From Apis mellifera (taxonomy: Eukaryota > Arthropoda > Insecta > Hymenoptera > Apidae), in NCBI RefSeq assembly GCF_003254395.2, contig NC_037644.1, positions 5,177,001 to 5,241,000 on the forward strand: DNA of 64,000 bases, given 5' to 3'. The translations under genes were made by a program, and so were the position numbers. The stretch's first letter is position 1. The number at the start of each line of letters is the position of its first letter. Positions 39,435 to 52,224 of this stretch are shown here, piece after piece. A model generated the notes under the pieces. The model was not told the DNA's origin. It saw only the letters and a program-made list of their open reading frames with translations, and did no database searches.

Positions 39435-39448
39435 CCACTAGCGGACAG
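39435..39448 (+). promoter_or_regulatory. CTCF-like motif CCACTAGCGGACAG
   Basis: By eye it matches 12 of 14 positions of the CTCF core CCRSYAGRKGGCRS. The minus strand of 39434-39444 reads CCGCTAGTGGT, identical to 61391-61401. Insulator function is an inference. Confidence 0.25.
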
Positions 39449-39930
39449 CTTTACAACCATCTCGAATACTATTACAAGATTCACCAACACCAACATTGTC
39501 GTGGCCGCGTACCTCTCATAGTCGTTGTTGGCCAACCGCGGATTCACCAGATGAACGGCACGCCGATTCCGTATTCATGGTCCGAGATAATTCCTTGCCC
39601 CTAACAATATCAAGTCACCGTGAATTGCTCCATGAATCTCTGCAGGAGCGTTTATTTGTGCGCCGGCTGCGTAACTCTCGCAGATTTAGTGCGTTCGTCG
39701 GGCACACCTGACCGAGCTGAACAGCCGGATACCAGCCTCCGCGTGCCCGGAACCGGTTGCTGTCGCGCGACCACCGCGATTCCGTTTTAAACGCTTCTGC
39801 CCCCACGAAAAAATACATTACAACACAAAAGGGTTTTCGGTTCTATTCGCCATCTTTAACATCGACCATTACATGAATACGATCCGTTAACACGCGAACC
39901 TCGATATATTCTTCTCTATCGATAAAATTG

Positions 39931-42641
39931 GATTGTTGATTATCGCAGATTTCTTTTTGGATGAAATCAGTAACCAGTATTACGATAAACATTTAAAATA
40001 TATTTGAACACAATGTATGTAGCGAATATATATGAAAGTAATCAAATTAATGAGAGGATAATTTAGTAATTTTGTATAACATTTATGAAGTTTGTAATTA
40101 TAACGTATAATTGTTCATTAATGAAACTAAGATATAGAGAAAAAAACAATATGATTTTTTAAAAAAGTGAGAGTAATTAAACTAATTCAAAATTAAAATT
40201 TTGAAAAATAATGAATTAATTCGTATGAGTTTTTTTATTTTAGGAATATAATTATAATTATAATATTCCAATAATAAATTTATATGTTTTTAAAGTAAAA
40301 AAATAATTCTTATAAAATAGAAAATATTATATTTTACACTTGAATTATAAAATTTAACAATATTATTATTGAGTTATTCAATTATAATAAGAAGTCATAT
40401 TATAATCATATTATATTTAATGATTATTGAATTAATTACAATCTTTAATTATAATGATTTTATTACTTTTCTTATTCATTAAAATCAACAATTTAATAAT
40501 TCACTTTAATATCATTAATTGTGATTAATAATTTTTTAATTATAAATTAATAATATAAATTATAATTAATGATAATTTTCAATTATCAATCATTATATTT
40601 TATCCAATTTTATTTTTAAATATAAATTTAAGTGATATTATAAATATACAATTTATTTTCACTTTTTTAATATATATTTTATTTGTATTTTTTAAATAAA
40701 CAATCATATTATTTCATTAAAAGTTAAGTATTTATAATATTTTAAATCATATATAAAATTTGTTGAAAATTTGTAAACAAATTTGTAAAAAATAATTTGA
40801 AATAGTAAAGAAAATATTTATTTATTTTATTTTATATATATATATTTTATATATATATTATATATATTTTACTAACAATCTTTATAAAATATAACTCTAT
40901 TATATATTAAAAAAGAAATTCAATGAAAAGTGTAAAATTTTTTAAATTATTAATTTATATCACTATATATTTGAATTATTCTTTCAACTATTAAATATAT
41001 TATTATATGAGATTAGAATTTAATTTTGAAACAGATTTTTCTGAATTATGCTGATATAAAGATACAACAGTACTTGTTGCAAAAATCATATTATGAATAA
41101 TTATTATTTATATTAAATTTTATATTTAATTTATATACACAATTATAAATATCTGAATTTTTTTTGTCCACTTTCTTCTGGATTCTTTTTTATCTTTTTT
41201 CATTTTTCCAATTTTGTAAAATTAAATAATTTTAATATATATAGTCAATTTTACTCACATTGAATTATTGAAAAAAAAATTTTTTTTGTTTGATATTTTT
41301 TTATATCAAGAAATAATCCTCTGTAAAAAAAATTGACGGTTATGTTTAAAAAAATTTTTGATATGGTATTATCTGATAAAATGCTTGCAATGCTTTTGTT
41401 TTAGTATAGATACAATTTTTTTTTAAAAAAAAAAATGAACTTTGAAATTGAATACAATGAATAATTTAAAAGTAATATTTATAATTAAAAATAAATTATA
41501 TAATTGTATAATATAGTTATAATAATTTTAATTTCACAAAATAGTTATAGATGTGAAAATATCATAAAGAATGAATTTAAAAAAAATAAAAAAATAATGT
41601 TTATTTCTCTCATATAAAATCATAAATTTCTGTTGATTAAATACTTTCTTCTACATTCTATTTCATTTTTTCATTTTTGTATATTGTTTATATTTGTTAT
41701 GCATTTGTATTTTTTTATATTTTTTTTTCTTCGTAATAAATAGACGTTTAAATTATCTTCTATATTTATTTTTTATATTTTATATTTATATTATTTTTTC
41801 CATATTTTATATTTATATTATTATTATTTTTCAAAACTTACAATATTTTTAATAAATTTCGTATTGTACTTGTTTGAAAATGCCTTTTCAAAAATAATCG
41901 AGATAATTTAATTCGAAAAAATATTCTAAAAAAATTGCTAAGAATATTCTCAAAGCGGAAAAATGATGTGCAAAATTTTATGAACTCAGAAAATAGAGGA
42001 AAGTGATATCATTTATTTATAAATGAAAATTATTTGATTTAACAAACAATAATAAATGAATTATTAAATTTGCAAATTTTGGAAAAATTCTTAATTAAAA
42101 ATAAATTTTTTTTTGTTAAAATTTTTTTTTTTTTAAAAATCATCACTATATTCATGTATATAATAAAATATAATTAAAGAATTAATAATCATTACATTCA
42201 TCTTTATCTTAAATTATTTATAAATAACTTAAAATATTAAACATAGAGAAATATTTATTATTTTAAACGCTATATTATATAATATATAATTATATATATA
42301 ATATTATATAATAATATAATATTTTATTAAATTAAATAATAATATATTTACTATCGATTTTTTTGATTATTTAATATATTAAATATTTAATATATTCATT
42401 TTTAGTTAGAAATATAACTTTCATCTATTTAATGCATACAATTTTTATACAATAAATAATATGTATTATATAACAATATATAATAATGAAATTTAACACT
42501 GAAAAAATATTCAAATATTTAACACATTTAAGATAGCAACTTTTATATATATAATAAATTTAAAATAGCAACTTTTTAAAAATAATTAAATAATTAATTT
42601 AATATAATCTTATTTTAATAATATATTTTAATATTTTAATA
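39931..42641. other. AT-rich non-coding stretch
   Basis: Low-complexity A/T. No gene, RNA or long repeat is recognised. Confidence 0.7.
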
Positions 42642-42677
42642 TTTTCTGTTATAAATATAGATATTTATAACAGAAAA
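42642..42677. repeat. Perfect 17-bp palindrome with a 2-bp spacer
   Basis: TTTTCTGTTATAAATAT, spacer AG, then its exact reverse complement ATATTTATAACAGAAAA. A 34-bp perfect dyad that is not a simple repeat. It could extrude as a cruciform or be the fused ends of an inverted-repeat element. It lies 50 bp before the duplicated block at 42728. Confidence 0.8.
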
Positions 42678-42727
42678 GCAATAGCAATAAAAGTAAGAGC
42701 AAGATTGAAATAAGCAAATTTCATTAT

Positions 42728-42843
42728 TAAAAATTCATGACATGAATTATTTTTAGGATTATATAAATCTTTTAAAAGTTCCTTAAAAATTATATTTTAT
42801 TAAAAAATATATAAAATATGTACTATTATTAAAAACAGAAAGT
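42728..42843 (+). repeat. Direct duplication, copy 1
   Basis: About 115 bp sharing taaaaattcatgacatgaat through ttttaaaagttcct and attttattaaaaaatatat through ttaaaaac-gaaag with 43681-43794. The copies differ mainly in the middle (taaaaattat versus ccttattct) and by one A/G near the end. Confidence 0.9.
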
Positions 42844-43680
42844 TTTTTTTTATAATATTTTCTTATAAAAATATGTACTGAAATTTAACATTTGTTAACT
42901 GAAAAAAATATATAGAAATTCATCAAATTCAATAATTTTGATTTTAATAAAAGATTCTTTGTTTGTTTAAAGTATTTTTTTGTTTTTTTTTTTTTTTTGT
43001 TTAAGAAGATATCTTTAAGAAGATAAAACCAATCCTCAAAATATTACATTTTTTCGAGTTTAGAATATTATTTGAAAATGTTTTTACAATAAAATACTTA
43101 AATATATTTTATATGAAAAATTTATATTATTATAGAACTAAAATTAAAGTTATAAATAAGTAAATTTATTGATGAAATTTTATAAATATATAGAAAATAA
43201 TTATATCTGAAACATTTTTCTCTTTTTTATATAAAATATCACTTTAAAAAGATGAAATCAAAGCTTCAGTCTCTTTCATTTTATATATATATATAGAAAT
43301 TTTAAAATGATGTGAAATAGTAATTGTTCATATCAAAAGTATTCAACTTTTTATGATCTATTAAAATTTTCTATGCAAAATTGCTTAAAAAACTCTTTGG
43401 GAAATTTTCTATTATTCTCTCAAAGATATTTCGCGTCAATAAAAAAAAAAATGCTTTACATGTAATTCTACTTTATATGCACACAAATTTTTATTAAAAT
43501 CAAATTATTAATGTTCTTTAAATAGTAATTTGATTAATTTTTTGAATCGTTATATTACATTATATTACGTTATTATTTAATTGTTTAATAATTTAATGTT
43601 GCATAACATAAAGCATTAAGTATACATTGCTCTTACGATTTTTCATCTTCAAGGTCATTTTACTGCTATATAATAATAAA
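42844..43680. other. AT-rich spacer between the two direct copies
   Basis: About 840 bases of low-complexity A/T with a poly-T-rich part at 42976-43002. No open frame or recognisable transposon gene, so the copies are not supported as LTRs of a complete element. Confidence 0.6.
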
Positions 43681-43794
43681 TAAAAATTCATGACATGAAT
43701 TATTTTTAGGATTATATAAATCTTTTAAAAGTTCCTCCTTATTCTATTTTATTAAAAAATATATAAAATATGTACTATTATTAAAAACGGAAAG
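43681..43794 (+). repeat. Direct duplication, copy 2
   Basis: Second copy of the 42728 block, 953 bp downstream in the same orientation. Similarity stops at the edge of the GC-richer island at 43.8 kb. Confidence 0.9.
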
Positions 43795-43799
43795 ATAGT

Positions 43800-44240
43800 G
43801 ATAAGGATCAAGTGATAAGAAAACAAGTGAGTTCTTCAGTCTCCTATTGAAAATGGCTCCAAGTATTGAAATCCTTTTGATCCAGCTAAAATCCAATAAT
43901 GCAACGGTACGTAACTACCAGCATTGAAAGTTAATAAGCATCCTTCAAAGACCGATTGAACGGAACAGGAAGATTGAAGTTATTTCGTTGTTTAGTGAGT
44001 TAGTCGGTCATTTGGTTGGTTAACTGACTTTAGATGCACGAGAAAATGCGTGCTATACCAAATAGTTTCGAAGCATACCACTAACCATGTTCATCCTTCC
44101 TTCCTGCATGAGTTTCCATCTGTCTTCCTGTTTGGTTATGCCTTTTGATTCCTGTGGCTTTAGTGATTGGCATTTTGTTCACCAAATGATCTTCTGTTTA
44201 ATTATCATTTGTTGTTTATAAATTTCACAGAGAATTAGAA
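43800..44240. other. GC-richer island
   Basis: Moderate composition rise from gtgataaggatcaag to cttctgtttaatt, with pyrimidine-rich parts (catccttccttcctgcatg). Stops in all frames. Candidate conserved non-coding element. Confidence 0.35.
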
Positions 44241-45275
44241 TTTTTAATTTTGAATAAAAATAAATCTTTGTGAATATCTAGAACGATAGTTTAAACGTTC
44301 TCTGTATCTGCATTCTGCTAGATTGTATCATTAGATGAAATTTTGTAGAATATATATTTGTCATTAAATTATGATTGTAAATAATAATAATAAATATTAA
44401 ATAAATTTTGAATAAATTCTGTATGATTAAACAATTTTTAATAAAATATATTAAATACCTAATTTGATCAAATAATTTTGTGAACAATTCTTGTTAAATC
44501 GTTATTTTAATCTCTATCTTCATACATTATAAATCGTCGTACGAATCTTCATCTTTAATATAAATATAATATGTTATAATAAAATATATTATTATATTAT
44601 TATATATTTTATAATAAAATATATTAATAAAAGCAACAATAATTCTATTTTATAGAAAACATCTCGAATATATAAATCATAATACTTTACATAGAGAATA
44701 ATTTTTTATTAAAAATATATTATACTTCATATCATTTGAAGAGCAAAATCAATTAAAGTTTTAATTTTATTTCGATTTAAATATATAATACAATATACTC
44801 TATTTTCATAATATAAGATAGAGTAAAATATTATAATTTTAATACTCTATTTTCCTGTTAAAAGTATTTCCAATTGAAATTGCATACAAAATATGAAAAA
44901 AATAATAAAAATTTGAGAATCGATTTCACGTATTCAAAAAGATTTTTCATCAAAAAAATAATTGTTCTATAATGTATTATGGTTTACACTTATACAAAAA
45001 TTTTCATTAAAATAAAATTTTTTAAAATAAATAAATTTTCTTAATAAAATTTAATAATAAAATTTCTTTTTCCAAATAATGTTAGAAATTAACATGAAAA
45101 TAATCATCTCCCTTCCTCTCAAATCAATTTTAATCATTTTTAATTTAATCGTTCTCGATTTAAAAAAGTCAAATATATTGTGAAATTTATTGGGAATAAC
45201 AAATTCAATTGCATCGAATATCTTGTTAAGAAAATATCCCCACATATACATTTCAGATTCTGCTGAAACAAACTA
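44241..45275. other. AT-rich non-coding stretch
   Basis: Low-complexity A/T; open frames at 44278-44487 and 45051-45251 are not credible. The words aatactctatttt and gatagagtaaaat recur near 44797-44853. Confidence 0.65.
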
Positions 45276-45720
45276 CGTATACGTTTCAATTTTTTTTCAA
45301 TTCTATCGGTTGCTCGATACATCAGTATCCTCTCTCTCCAACATCCATATCGTTGGATCGCGCGATAACGATAGATTTTATTGCGGCTCGTAATATGTTC
45401 TCATTACAAAACGTGAACCGAAGGTTGAATGGCGCATCTCCTGCGTGTGTCGGCCTCTTAGGTAGGTCACTCCTCCCTTAACGAGTCCCTGTTTCCCATG
45501 CAAGAAGAATGAAAAAGAAAGATAAATTCGATCGATAAGAAATGCCCTTCTTCGAGAGGGAAAAGGATTTAATAAAGCGAAGAGATTTAGTCAAGATGTG
45601 AAAACTGGTATTCCTTGTATAATTAGTTTCCCGAGCGTTTCAATTGGTTATCTATCTAAGAACAAACCGCGATGGATTTCTTGGAAATCTTTTTTTGATT
45701 TCTGGATTGTGGAATACGAA
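45276..45720. other. GC-richer island
   Basis: Mixed composition with CpG-bearing words (ggatcgcgcgataacgatag, ctcctgcgtgtgtcggcc). A weak juxtaposed splice-like word (ctcttag|gtaggt) lies at about 45457-45469. The 67-codon plus frame at 45190-45393 overlaps minus frames and has no domain. Candidate conserved non-coding element. Confidence 0.35.
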
Positions 45721-48700
45721 TTTCAATTAAACGATGATACATGATAAGTAGATTTGTATCACTTGATCGTGGGGAATAATTGGAATATTTTATGGTTAAC
45801 AAATCGATTGGAAATTTTCTATTTTGATAAAATACCTTATAAGGATAAAATTAATTTCAGCAATTTGTATTTTATCTTTGAAATATAATTTTCCAACGGG
45901 ATTAAAAAATGATTTTGAAGAAATCACTAAAGTTCCTCGAATTTTTCTGAAACTTAATTTAAATTCTAGATGGATATAAAATATTTAAAATTCAATATTA
46001 AATATTATAATTATTTATAATATTTAAAAAAAACATATTTTGCAAAAATGTTAGAAAAAATTAAGAAAACATTATTAAAAAATTAATATTAACTTTGAGA
46101 AATATTCATTTGTGGAATATCCAAGTATACAATTTTCAAAATTAGGCAACTATAATTTGTACATGATTATCTATATTTTAAAATACTTTTCAACATATAA
46201 GTATATATTATTATATTATTTTCTACATATAAGTATATTACTTAACGGTAATTGTAATGAAAAACTTCAATCACTATAAAGGCAAACTATTGAAAATTGA
46301 ATAAATTATAGACATGTAAAAAATTTATGACATATTTGCTTATCGAATACTAAAATATATCTTACAGTAAGACTTGAATTATACCTTACAACTAGTAATG
46401 AAGTCAAAATCACTTGGAATTATTTCGAATCTTTGTTATTTCACATATGCATTTCTCATAATTCGAAGCGAAGTAAAATAACTTGTATACTACGATGTTT
46501 CAATATTAGTAGTATACACAAATTAATAGAATAGTCTAATATCTTTAAAAAAAATTGCATTTAATATAGTAATTACTTTATGCATAGAAGAAAAAGAAAC
46601 AATGCAAAAGAAAATAATCAAAAAATTAATTAATTGAGAGAAATACATTTTTTTATATATCATTATTAAAAGAATTGTATCAAAATCAAAGCTAAAAGAT
46701 TTATTAAATTATTTACATATGAATAGAGAATTTAATTTTATTTTAAATTTTATTTTTGATTTTTCGATATAAAAAATATATACTTTTAAATTCTCTTCTA
46801 ATAAATAATAATAGCAACGAAATAGTATCTTCATAAATTCATCTTGTTATCAAAGTAGTAATTATTAAATATTCTTCAAAACATAGTACTCCAATATTTT
46901 TTTTTTTTTTTTGAATGTATAACCTAATCAAATTTAAAATAAAATTAAATTATTGCTTGCTTATATGAAAATATTTCAATAAATCTTTCTGTATTTCTTT
47001 CTATAATGATACATGAGAAAATTATAATAAAACTGTTATTTAATTAATTTTTATCACTTTCTTTTATTATTTCTGTATATATAAAGCAATTATTATTACA
47101 ATATACAATATACAAATTGTCTTTTTTTTATTTTGGAAGATATTGGAGAATCATTTTACAATTTCAAAGTTATATATACTATTAATATTATATTTTTTAT
47201 TATATTATTAATATGTATATTTATATGAAAAAATAAAAAATAATTAAATACCGATTTTTCTTTCTATATAAAATTATATTTTTTAAAAATCTCTTGTTTA
47301 ATATATTATTAATATTAATTATTACATTAATTTAAATTTAACAATATAAAATGTTATCGATTCATTGTAATATTTCTTATCAGATATATTAGATAATAAA
47401 ATTATTATCCTTGTCAGCAATACCAGATATCATGATACAAATTCATTTAAAGATCATATATGTAAGTTTAATGTCATAACAATTAGTTATCCAATGATGG
47501 TCGGTTCTGCAATGTAAATCACATCATATGATGCGCAATGCATCTGAAATGTTTTATCTCTATTTCATTTTCTACATAAAGAAACAGTTTAAAATAATTT
47601 AATTTTATGTAATATATCTATTTTATGTGTACTTAAATATAAGTATCGTTTATTGTATAAAATATGAATATTTTATTTATTTTTTGTTTTATTTAAGTAA
47701 ATAAATAATGGAAATATTTAACATTAATAAATTTATGTTCAACTGTAGAATTTTTATAAAGAAAATCAAAAATGATTATTATATTTTATAATTAATAATT
47801 TTTTTAATTGTTATTAAATATTTTCTTTGTGAAAAAAATAATTATATACTTATTTTATTATTTTTTTCAAATATATATTAAATAAATAATAAGCCATAAC
47901 AAGAATTATTTTAAATAAATATAAATTTTTATCCTAAAAATTATGATATACTGCAAAAATTTAATTAGTTTTAAAATATATTAACTCAGAAAGATCTAAT
48001 AAAATAATAATTTATATGAAAAATATATGAGTATAAAAATATATTATATTATTGCACATTTTTTATATAAAAAACTTTAATTTGGAAAAACATAATTATT
48101 GTTAATCAATAGATTAAAAAATTGTTTGAAATTGAAATTATTCTAGTTATAGTAATGAATATAAAATTACGTTCATTTTTTGTATCTTTTACAAAAACGA
48201 TACGTAATACATTCTTTCCTAATTAATATCAATGTATTCTTATTTTCAATTTCTTAAATATTAAATTTATTTTAAATATTAATGTTATTTTTCTTTCTCT
48301 TTCTTTCTCATTGTTAAACTCTCATCGTAAATTTTTAAAATTTTAATCTATATTACTGTTTTAGTAAAATGAAATAGGAATAATTCATATATAAAATTTT
48401 ATATTCCTGTTAGCAAATCATGAACAATTTACCATGCAATCAAAATGCAAGAGCAATGCATACATTTTATAATTTAGGAAAAACTCAGAATGTCAATTAT
48501 TCGTAACTGTAGAATTCAAGATTGCATGTGTCTATTAGGAAATGAAAAGAAAAAAAATTCAATGATATTCTATTTAATCTAAGAAATTTAATAAATATAA
48601 TTTCACTAATTTAATTTAATTTTCTTACAATAAATAGACATAAATAGAAATAAAGAAAATAATAAAATAAATGCGCATAAAAAATTGATAAAATTTAATC

Positions 48701-49010
48701 TAAAAAAACCACGTTCGTTTCATAAACCTTATATATAAAGCTTATTTATTTCAAATTGAATTTCAATTCAAGTTCAAATAAAAATGAAGTTTAACCGGTC
48801 AAACAAGTTGTCATGAATTCTTTAATATAATCCGTGCAGAATTTAAATGTTTCTGTTACTTAAAATATCTTTGAAGCATAAACTTGAAACATAAAGGATA
48901 GGAAGTCAATCAATTTTACCTAATAGATTATTAAGATTATTTTTCGTTGTATAATCAGTATAATCAGTTGACAGAAAAAAATAACTGAATCTGATTATGT
49001 ATAGAGAATA
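45721..49010. other. AT-rich non-coding stretch
   Basis: Low-complexity A/T with poly-T runs (for example 46898-46912). Slight composition rises at about 47460-47560 and 48700-48850 show no feature. No gene seen. Confidence 0.65.
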
Positions 49011-49275
49011 CATGTTCACCAATGAATTCCATGTTCAGGTGAATTCCATCCTTCGATCAAGCATCCGACTGTCTACAATCGGTGTAGCTATACCACTATA
49101 TACAGTGGCTGATTAAGCCGCTTCGAAGCGTTTACAATGTCCACGAGTTGCCACTTAGTGTGCGTTTCAATCGCACGAACCAACGACCGGATCGACTGAC
49201 TGCATCGGCGTCACTCTGTGATGAGACATGTAAACACCTACGTTCGAATGTTCGTAGTATCAACATACATATGTT
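49011..49275. other. GC-richer island with several short dyads
   Basis: Contains the perfect palindrome CGCTTCGAAGCG (49119-49130), a CCACT/AGTGG stem near 49093-49108 and a GTGCG/CGCAC stem near 49160-49177. An acceptor-donor-like ttcag|gtgaat near 49033-49043 is weak. No open frame of note. Candidate regulatory element. Confidence 0.4.
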
Positions 49276-50400
49276 CTAACTAATTCGATTTCCTTTTTAT
49301 TCTTTAATAAATATTCGTCAAAATTTGATTATAATTTAGCTACTAAATATCATATACAATCATCATATGATTTAATATTTTAAATAATACTTAATACTTA
49401 ATTATTATTAAATATATAAATTAAAATTTAAAATTAAGAAATTATAAAAACAGAAAAAAGATTTTTAAAAAATTGTTAAAAATATTCAAGTTATTAAAAA
49501 ATTCGATACTTGAATAAGATAAAGTTTTCGAAAATATCTCAAATGATATATATTTCAGAATGGCCTTTGTTAAATACTCATTTACTTTTGTCAACACTTA
49601 TACAATAATTTTCAATAGAATTCATCCCAAAATACAATTCAAATTCTCAAAATCTCGGAATTCTGATATTTACATGTCATGGATAAAAATGTGCAAAAAA
49701 AATGAAAATGTCGAGATATTGATATTTGGCATGCGTCGGAAAAAATCGAATCGAATTGAATTGAATTAGATCGAATCAAATCAAATCGGATCGGAACAGA
49801 TCGAGTCTTGAAATTATTTCAAAAAATTTTAAAAAAATTTCAAGATTCTAGAGAATATTAAAATTTCTAAGATTTTCAGAATTTTCCAGAATTATAAAAT
49901 TATAAAGGATAAAATATGAAGCAGAAATAATAAAAATAATTCAAATATTAATAATTTAATCCCTTAAATATCCCAAAATTTTGATATTTTCTAATCTTGA
50001 ATTATTTTTTAAATAATCCAAGAAAAATATTTTAACTCGAATCAATATTTTTTCGCATGCTTTTTTTTAGTTGTTTTTTTAAAATTGATAATAGCAATTA
50101 TTTTGATATATAAATTTTCGAAGACGATGAATGAAATACTACATAGAGAAATCTATAAAATAATAATAATATCATTGAAATAAATTTAATAATTAGATTA
50201 CAATTTTTGTAAAATTAAATTTTTATGAATAAATTTATCAAATTGAATGTTAAAAAAATTAATAATGGAAAATATTCAATTATGATAAATTCATATTGGG
50301 ATCTTGAAAGATAAATAAAAGCTTTTTTAATTCAATTATATTAGAAACAAAATTAACTTGTCAAGAAACATAAAGAAATATATTCAAAATGAATTTCAAT
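49276..50400. other. AT-rich stretch with a GATCGAAT-type pentameric repeat
   Basis: Low-complexity A/T except for the degenerate pentanucleotide array at 49743-49805. The 69-codon frame at 49560-49769 ends in that array and has no domain. Confidence 0.6.
49743..49805. repeat. Degenerate pentanucleotide array (ATCGA/ATTGA/ATCAA)n
   Basis: Repeated 5-bp units (tcgaa, ttgaa, tcaaa, tcgga) over about 60 bp, an old pentanucleotide satellite. Confidence 0.75.
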
Positions 50401-50695
50401 CTATTATCTCAGGCAATTCGTGTCCAGCAGATAATTAAATTCAACTAAAATAATAGCCATCGAAGACATTATATAAAAAAACGGATTCGAAGCGTCGACT
50501 AGTCAGCAAAGCCACAATCGGATAGAGAAAAGAGAGAATATTGGGAAAGATAAACGACAAAGTGAAAAAAAATAGTAAAAAAGAAAAAGCGTTGAAAAGA
50601 ACCCCTTGTGCACATACAGAACAGAATGAGGGATAGAGATGACCTGACAAAGCGTGACGCAAAAACAATACGATTCATGGCAATGAATTAAATCT
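50401..50695. other. GC-richer, purine-rich island
   Basis: From caggcaattcgtgtcc to aatacgattc; the plus strand is strongly purine-rich (gagaaaagagagaatattggg, aaaaaagaaaaagcg). A 75-codon minus-strand frame (50441-50668) is hydrophobic because of the pyrimidine-rich strand and is not recognised. On the minus strand it supplies long pyrimidine tracts. Confidence 0.35.
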
Positions 50696-52224
50696 GAGCA
50701 TCAATTGTATTTACTAGAATTTGATATGTTTGTTGTTTTAATAAATTATTTGTATAAATAAATACAAAATAACTTTTATTGTATTATTGAACGTTTTATG
50801 GAGCTTTTATGATATCCATATATTATTATTTAACGTAATTTTTATATATAATTTCTATAATTTATTGAATATTATAATTCATTGTAATAATTACATTTCT
50901 TGCAAGTTTGAATTTTATTTTAAAAAATTTTTATTTTTCTTTTTATTTAATTTTTTAAATATAATTTTTTTAAATTAATGATAAATTTTTATATATTCAA
51001 TTATATTTTTAATAATAAGTTTTTAAACATTTTAAATATATTTATTATTAATTGCAAAGATTTAACAATTCAAATCATCGAATCATCAATAATTATAGAG
51101 ATCCATTGATTTAAATTGAATTTGTTCTTTACTAAAAGTTAGTACTAAAATATAAAACTACAATTAATTTAATAATTAATTTATATATAATGACGATATT
51201 TATAACATGATATATTATTTTTAGGTACTTCAAAAAAAAGATATATTTTCTTTTATTTATATAAAAAATTTTTATATATTATTTTTATTTCATCTTCAAG
51301 AATCAGAATAAATTATTGCATCTTATTTTATTTATTTTTATTTTAATTTTTCTATTCAATTACAAGCATATTTAGAAATTATGTTTCTATAATTATATAT
51401 ATATATATATATATATATGGATTCTAATGATACAGAAAGCTTATAAATTTTAAAAATAAACTTATTATTTAAATGATCTAAGTCTTATTGTATATAAAAT
51501 ATTTTTAAATTCTTATATCTCTCTATTGACAATAATTGGAATTATTGAATATATCACAATGTAATCATAAAACAAATATAATTTCATCTTAAGAAGATTT
51601 TCCATTTTTAAAATAATCACCATGTCTTATTCAATAGTATTTTCAATATATACAATATCTTATTTTCATTCATATCACATTTTTTCTTATTTCTACGATT
51701 CTTTTAAGTGCTCGACATTGATCTGAAAGCATTACTTATCAACGATCATTTAAAATTAATAAATAATCATTGCAATAATCAAGCAATAATAAATAATCAG
51801 GTTGTTCAAAATATCAACTGTATATGGATATGTCTAATTATTAATAGAGAGAAGTCACGATGCATATTGAAGTCTGCACATGGGGAATATTAAGAGTGAT
51901 TGAAACACTCGTGATTCTCTTGAGTATCAAGCTTTGAACTGACTGAGAATTTATGATTTTAGTGGTCAATCTGAGTTATAGCTGCATCGTGACCTTATTC
52001 TCACTGTTTATTCTCGTTTATATCTACATCGAAAAATTATTTAAAATTTTACTTCATTAAAGTTGCAAACATTTAATCGATTAAATATTATTACATATTA
52101 CAAATTTTAAATAATATTATTTAAGAAATATTAATATTTTATAACATTTTAAATTATAAAAAAAATTATATAATAGTTTAAAGTATAATATATAATAAAG
52201 AATCTTTATTGATTTTATCATAAT
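50696..52224. other. AT-rich stretch with a small rise at 51830-52020
   Basis: Contains an AT run at 51394-51418. The part at 51830-52020 is slightly less AT-rich (gtcacgatgcatattgaag, tagctgcatcgtgacc) and includes the inverted pair tcacgatgca/tgcatcgtga about 130 bp apart. No gene seen. Confidence 0.55.
51394..51418. repeat. (AT)n microsatellite
   Basis: About 12 AT units. Confidence 0.9.

Larger units (their letters stand above)
38985..39930. promoter_or_regulatory. Large CpG-bearing island, candidate promoter or first-exon region
   Basis: About 940 bases, the most GC-rich part of the window, with dense CpG. Perfect DRE motifs TATCGATA lie at 38985-38992, 39393-39400 and 39917-39924, and a GA/GAGACA repeat (39281-39336) offers GAGA-factor type sites. 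DRE and GA repeats are typical of insect core promoters. Plus-strand donor-like GTAAGA occurs at 39122 and 39164, compatible with an untranslated first exon. Open frames on both strands overlap: minus 39185-39547 (120 codons from GTG, carrying the repeat as poly-Leu/Ser) and plus from 39293 to 39604 without an early ATG. No domain is recognised, and the strand of any transcript is not determined. If the long-intron reading is right this could be an internal alternative promoter. Confidence 0.45.

Noticed and set aside
39185..39547. 120-codon minus-strand open frame, the longest in the window
   Set aside because: Starts at GTG, lies in the GC-rich island where stops are rare, overlaps long open runs on the plus strand, and its long Leu/Ser tract is only the GA repeat translated. 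No domain recognised.
42728..43794. Direct copies as LTRs of a retrotransposon
   Set aside because: The interval has no gag/pol signal, primer-binding site or polypurine tract that I can see, and the copies do not start TG or end CA.
45457..45469. Juxtaposed splice-like word ctcttag|gtaggt
   Set aside because: Poor pyrimidine tract and weak donor compared with the three accepted sites.
45640..45665. Sequence ttggttatctatctaag resembling mature miR-9
   Set aside because: It diverges in the second half and no complementary arm forms a hairpin nearby.
51211..51230. Juxtaposed splice-like word tttttag|gtactt
   Set aside because: GTACTT is a poor donor; such words are expected by chance in AT-rich DNA.
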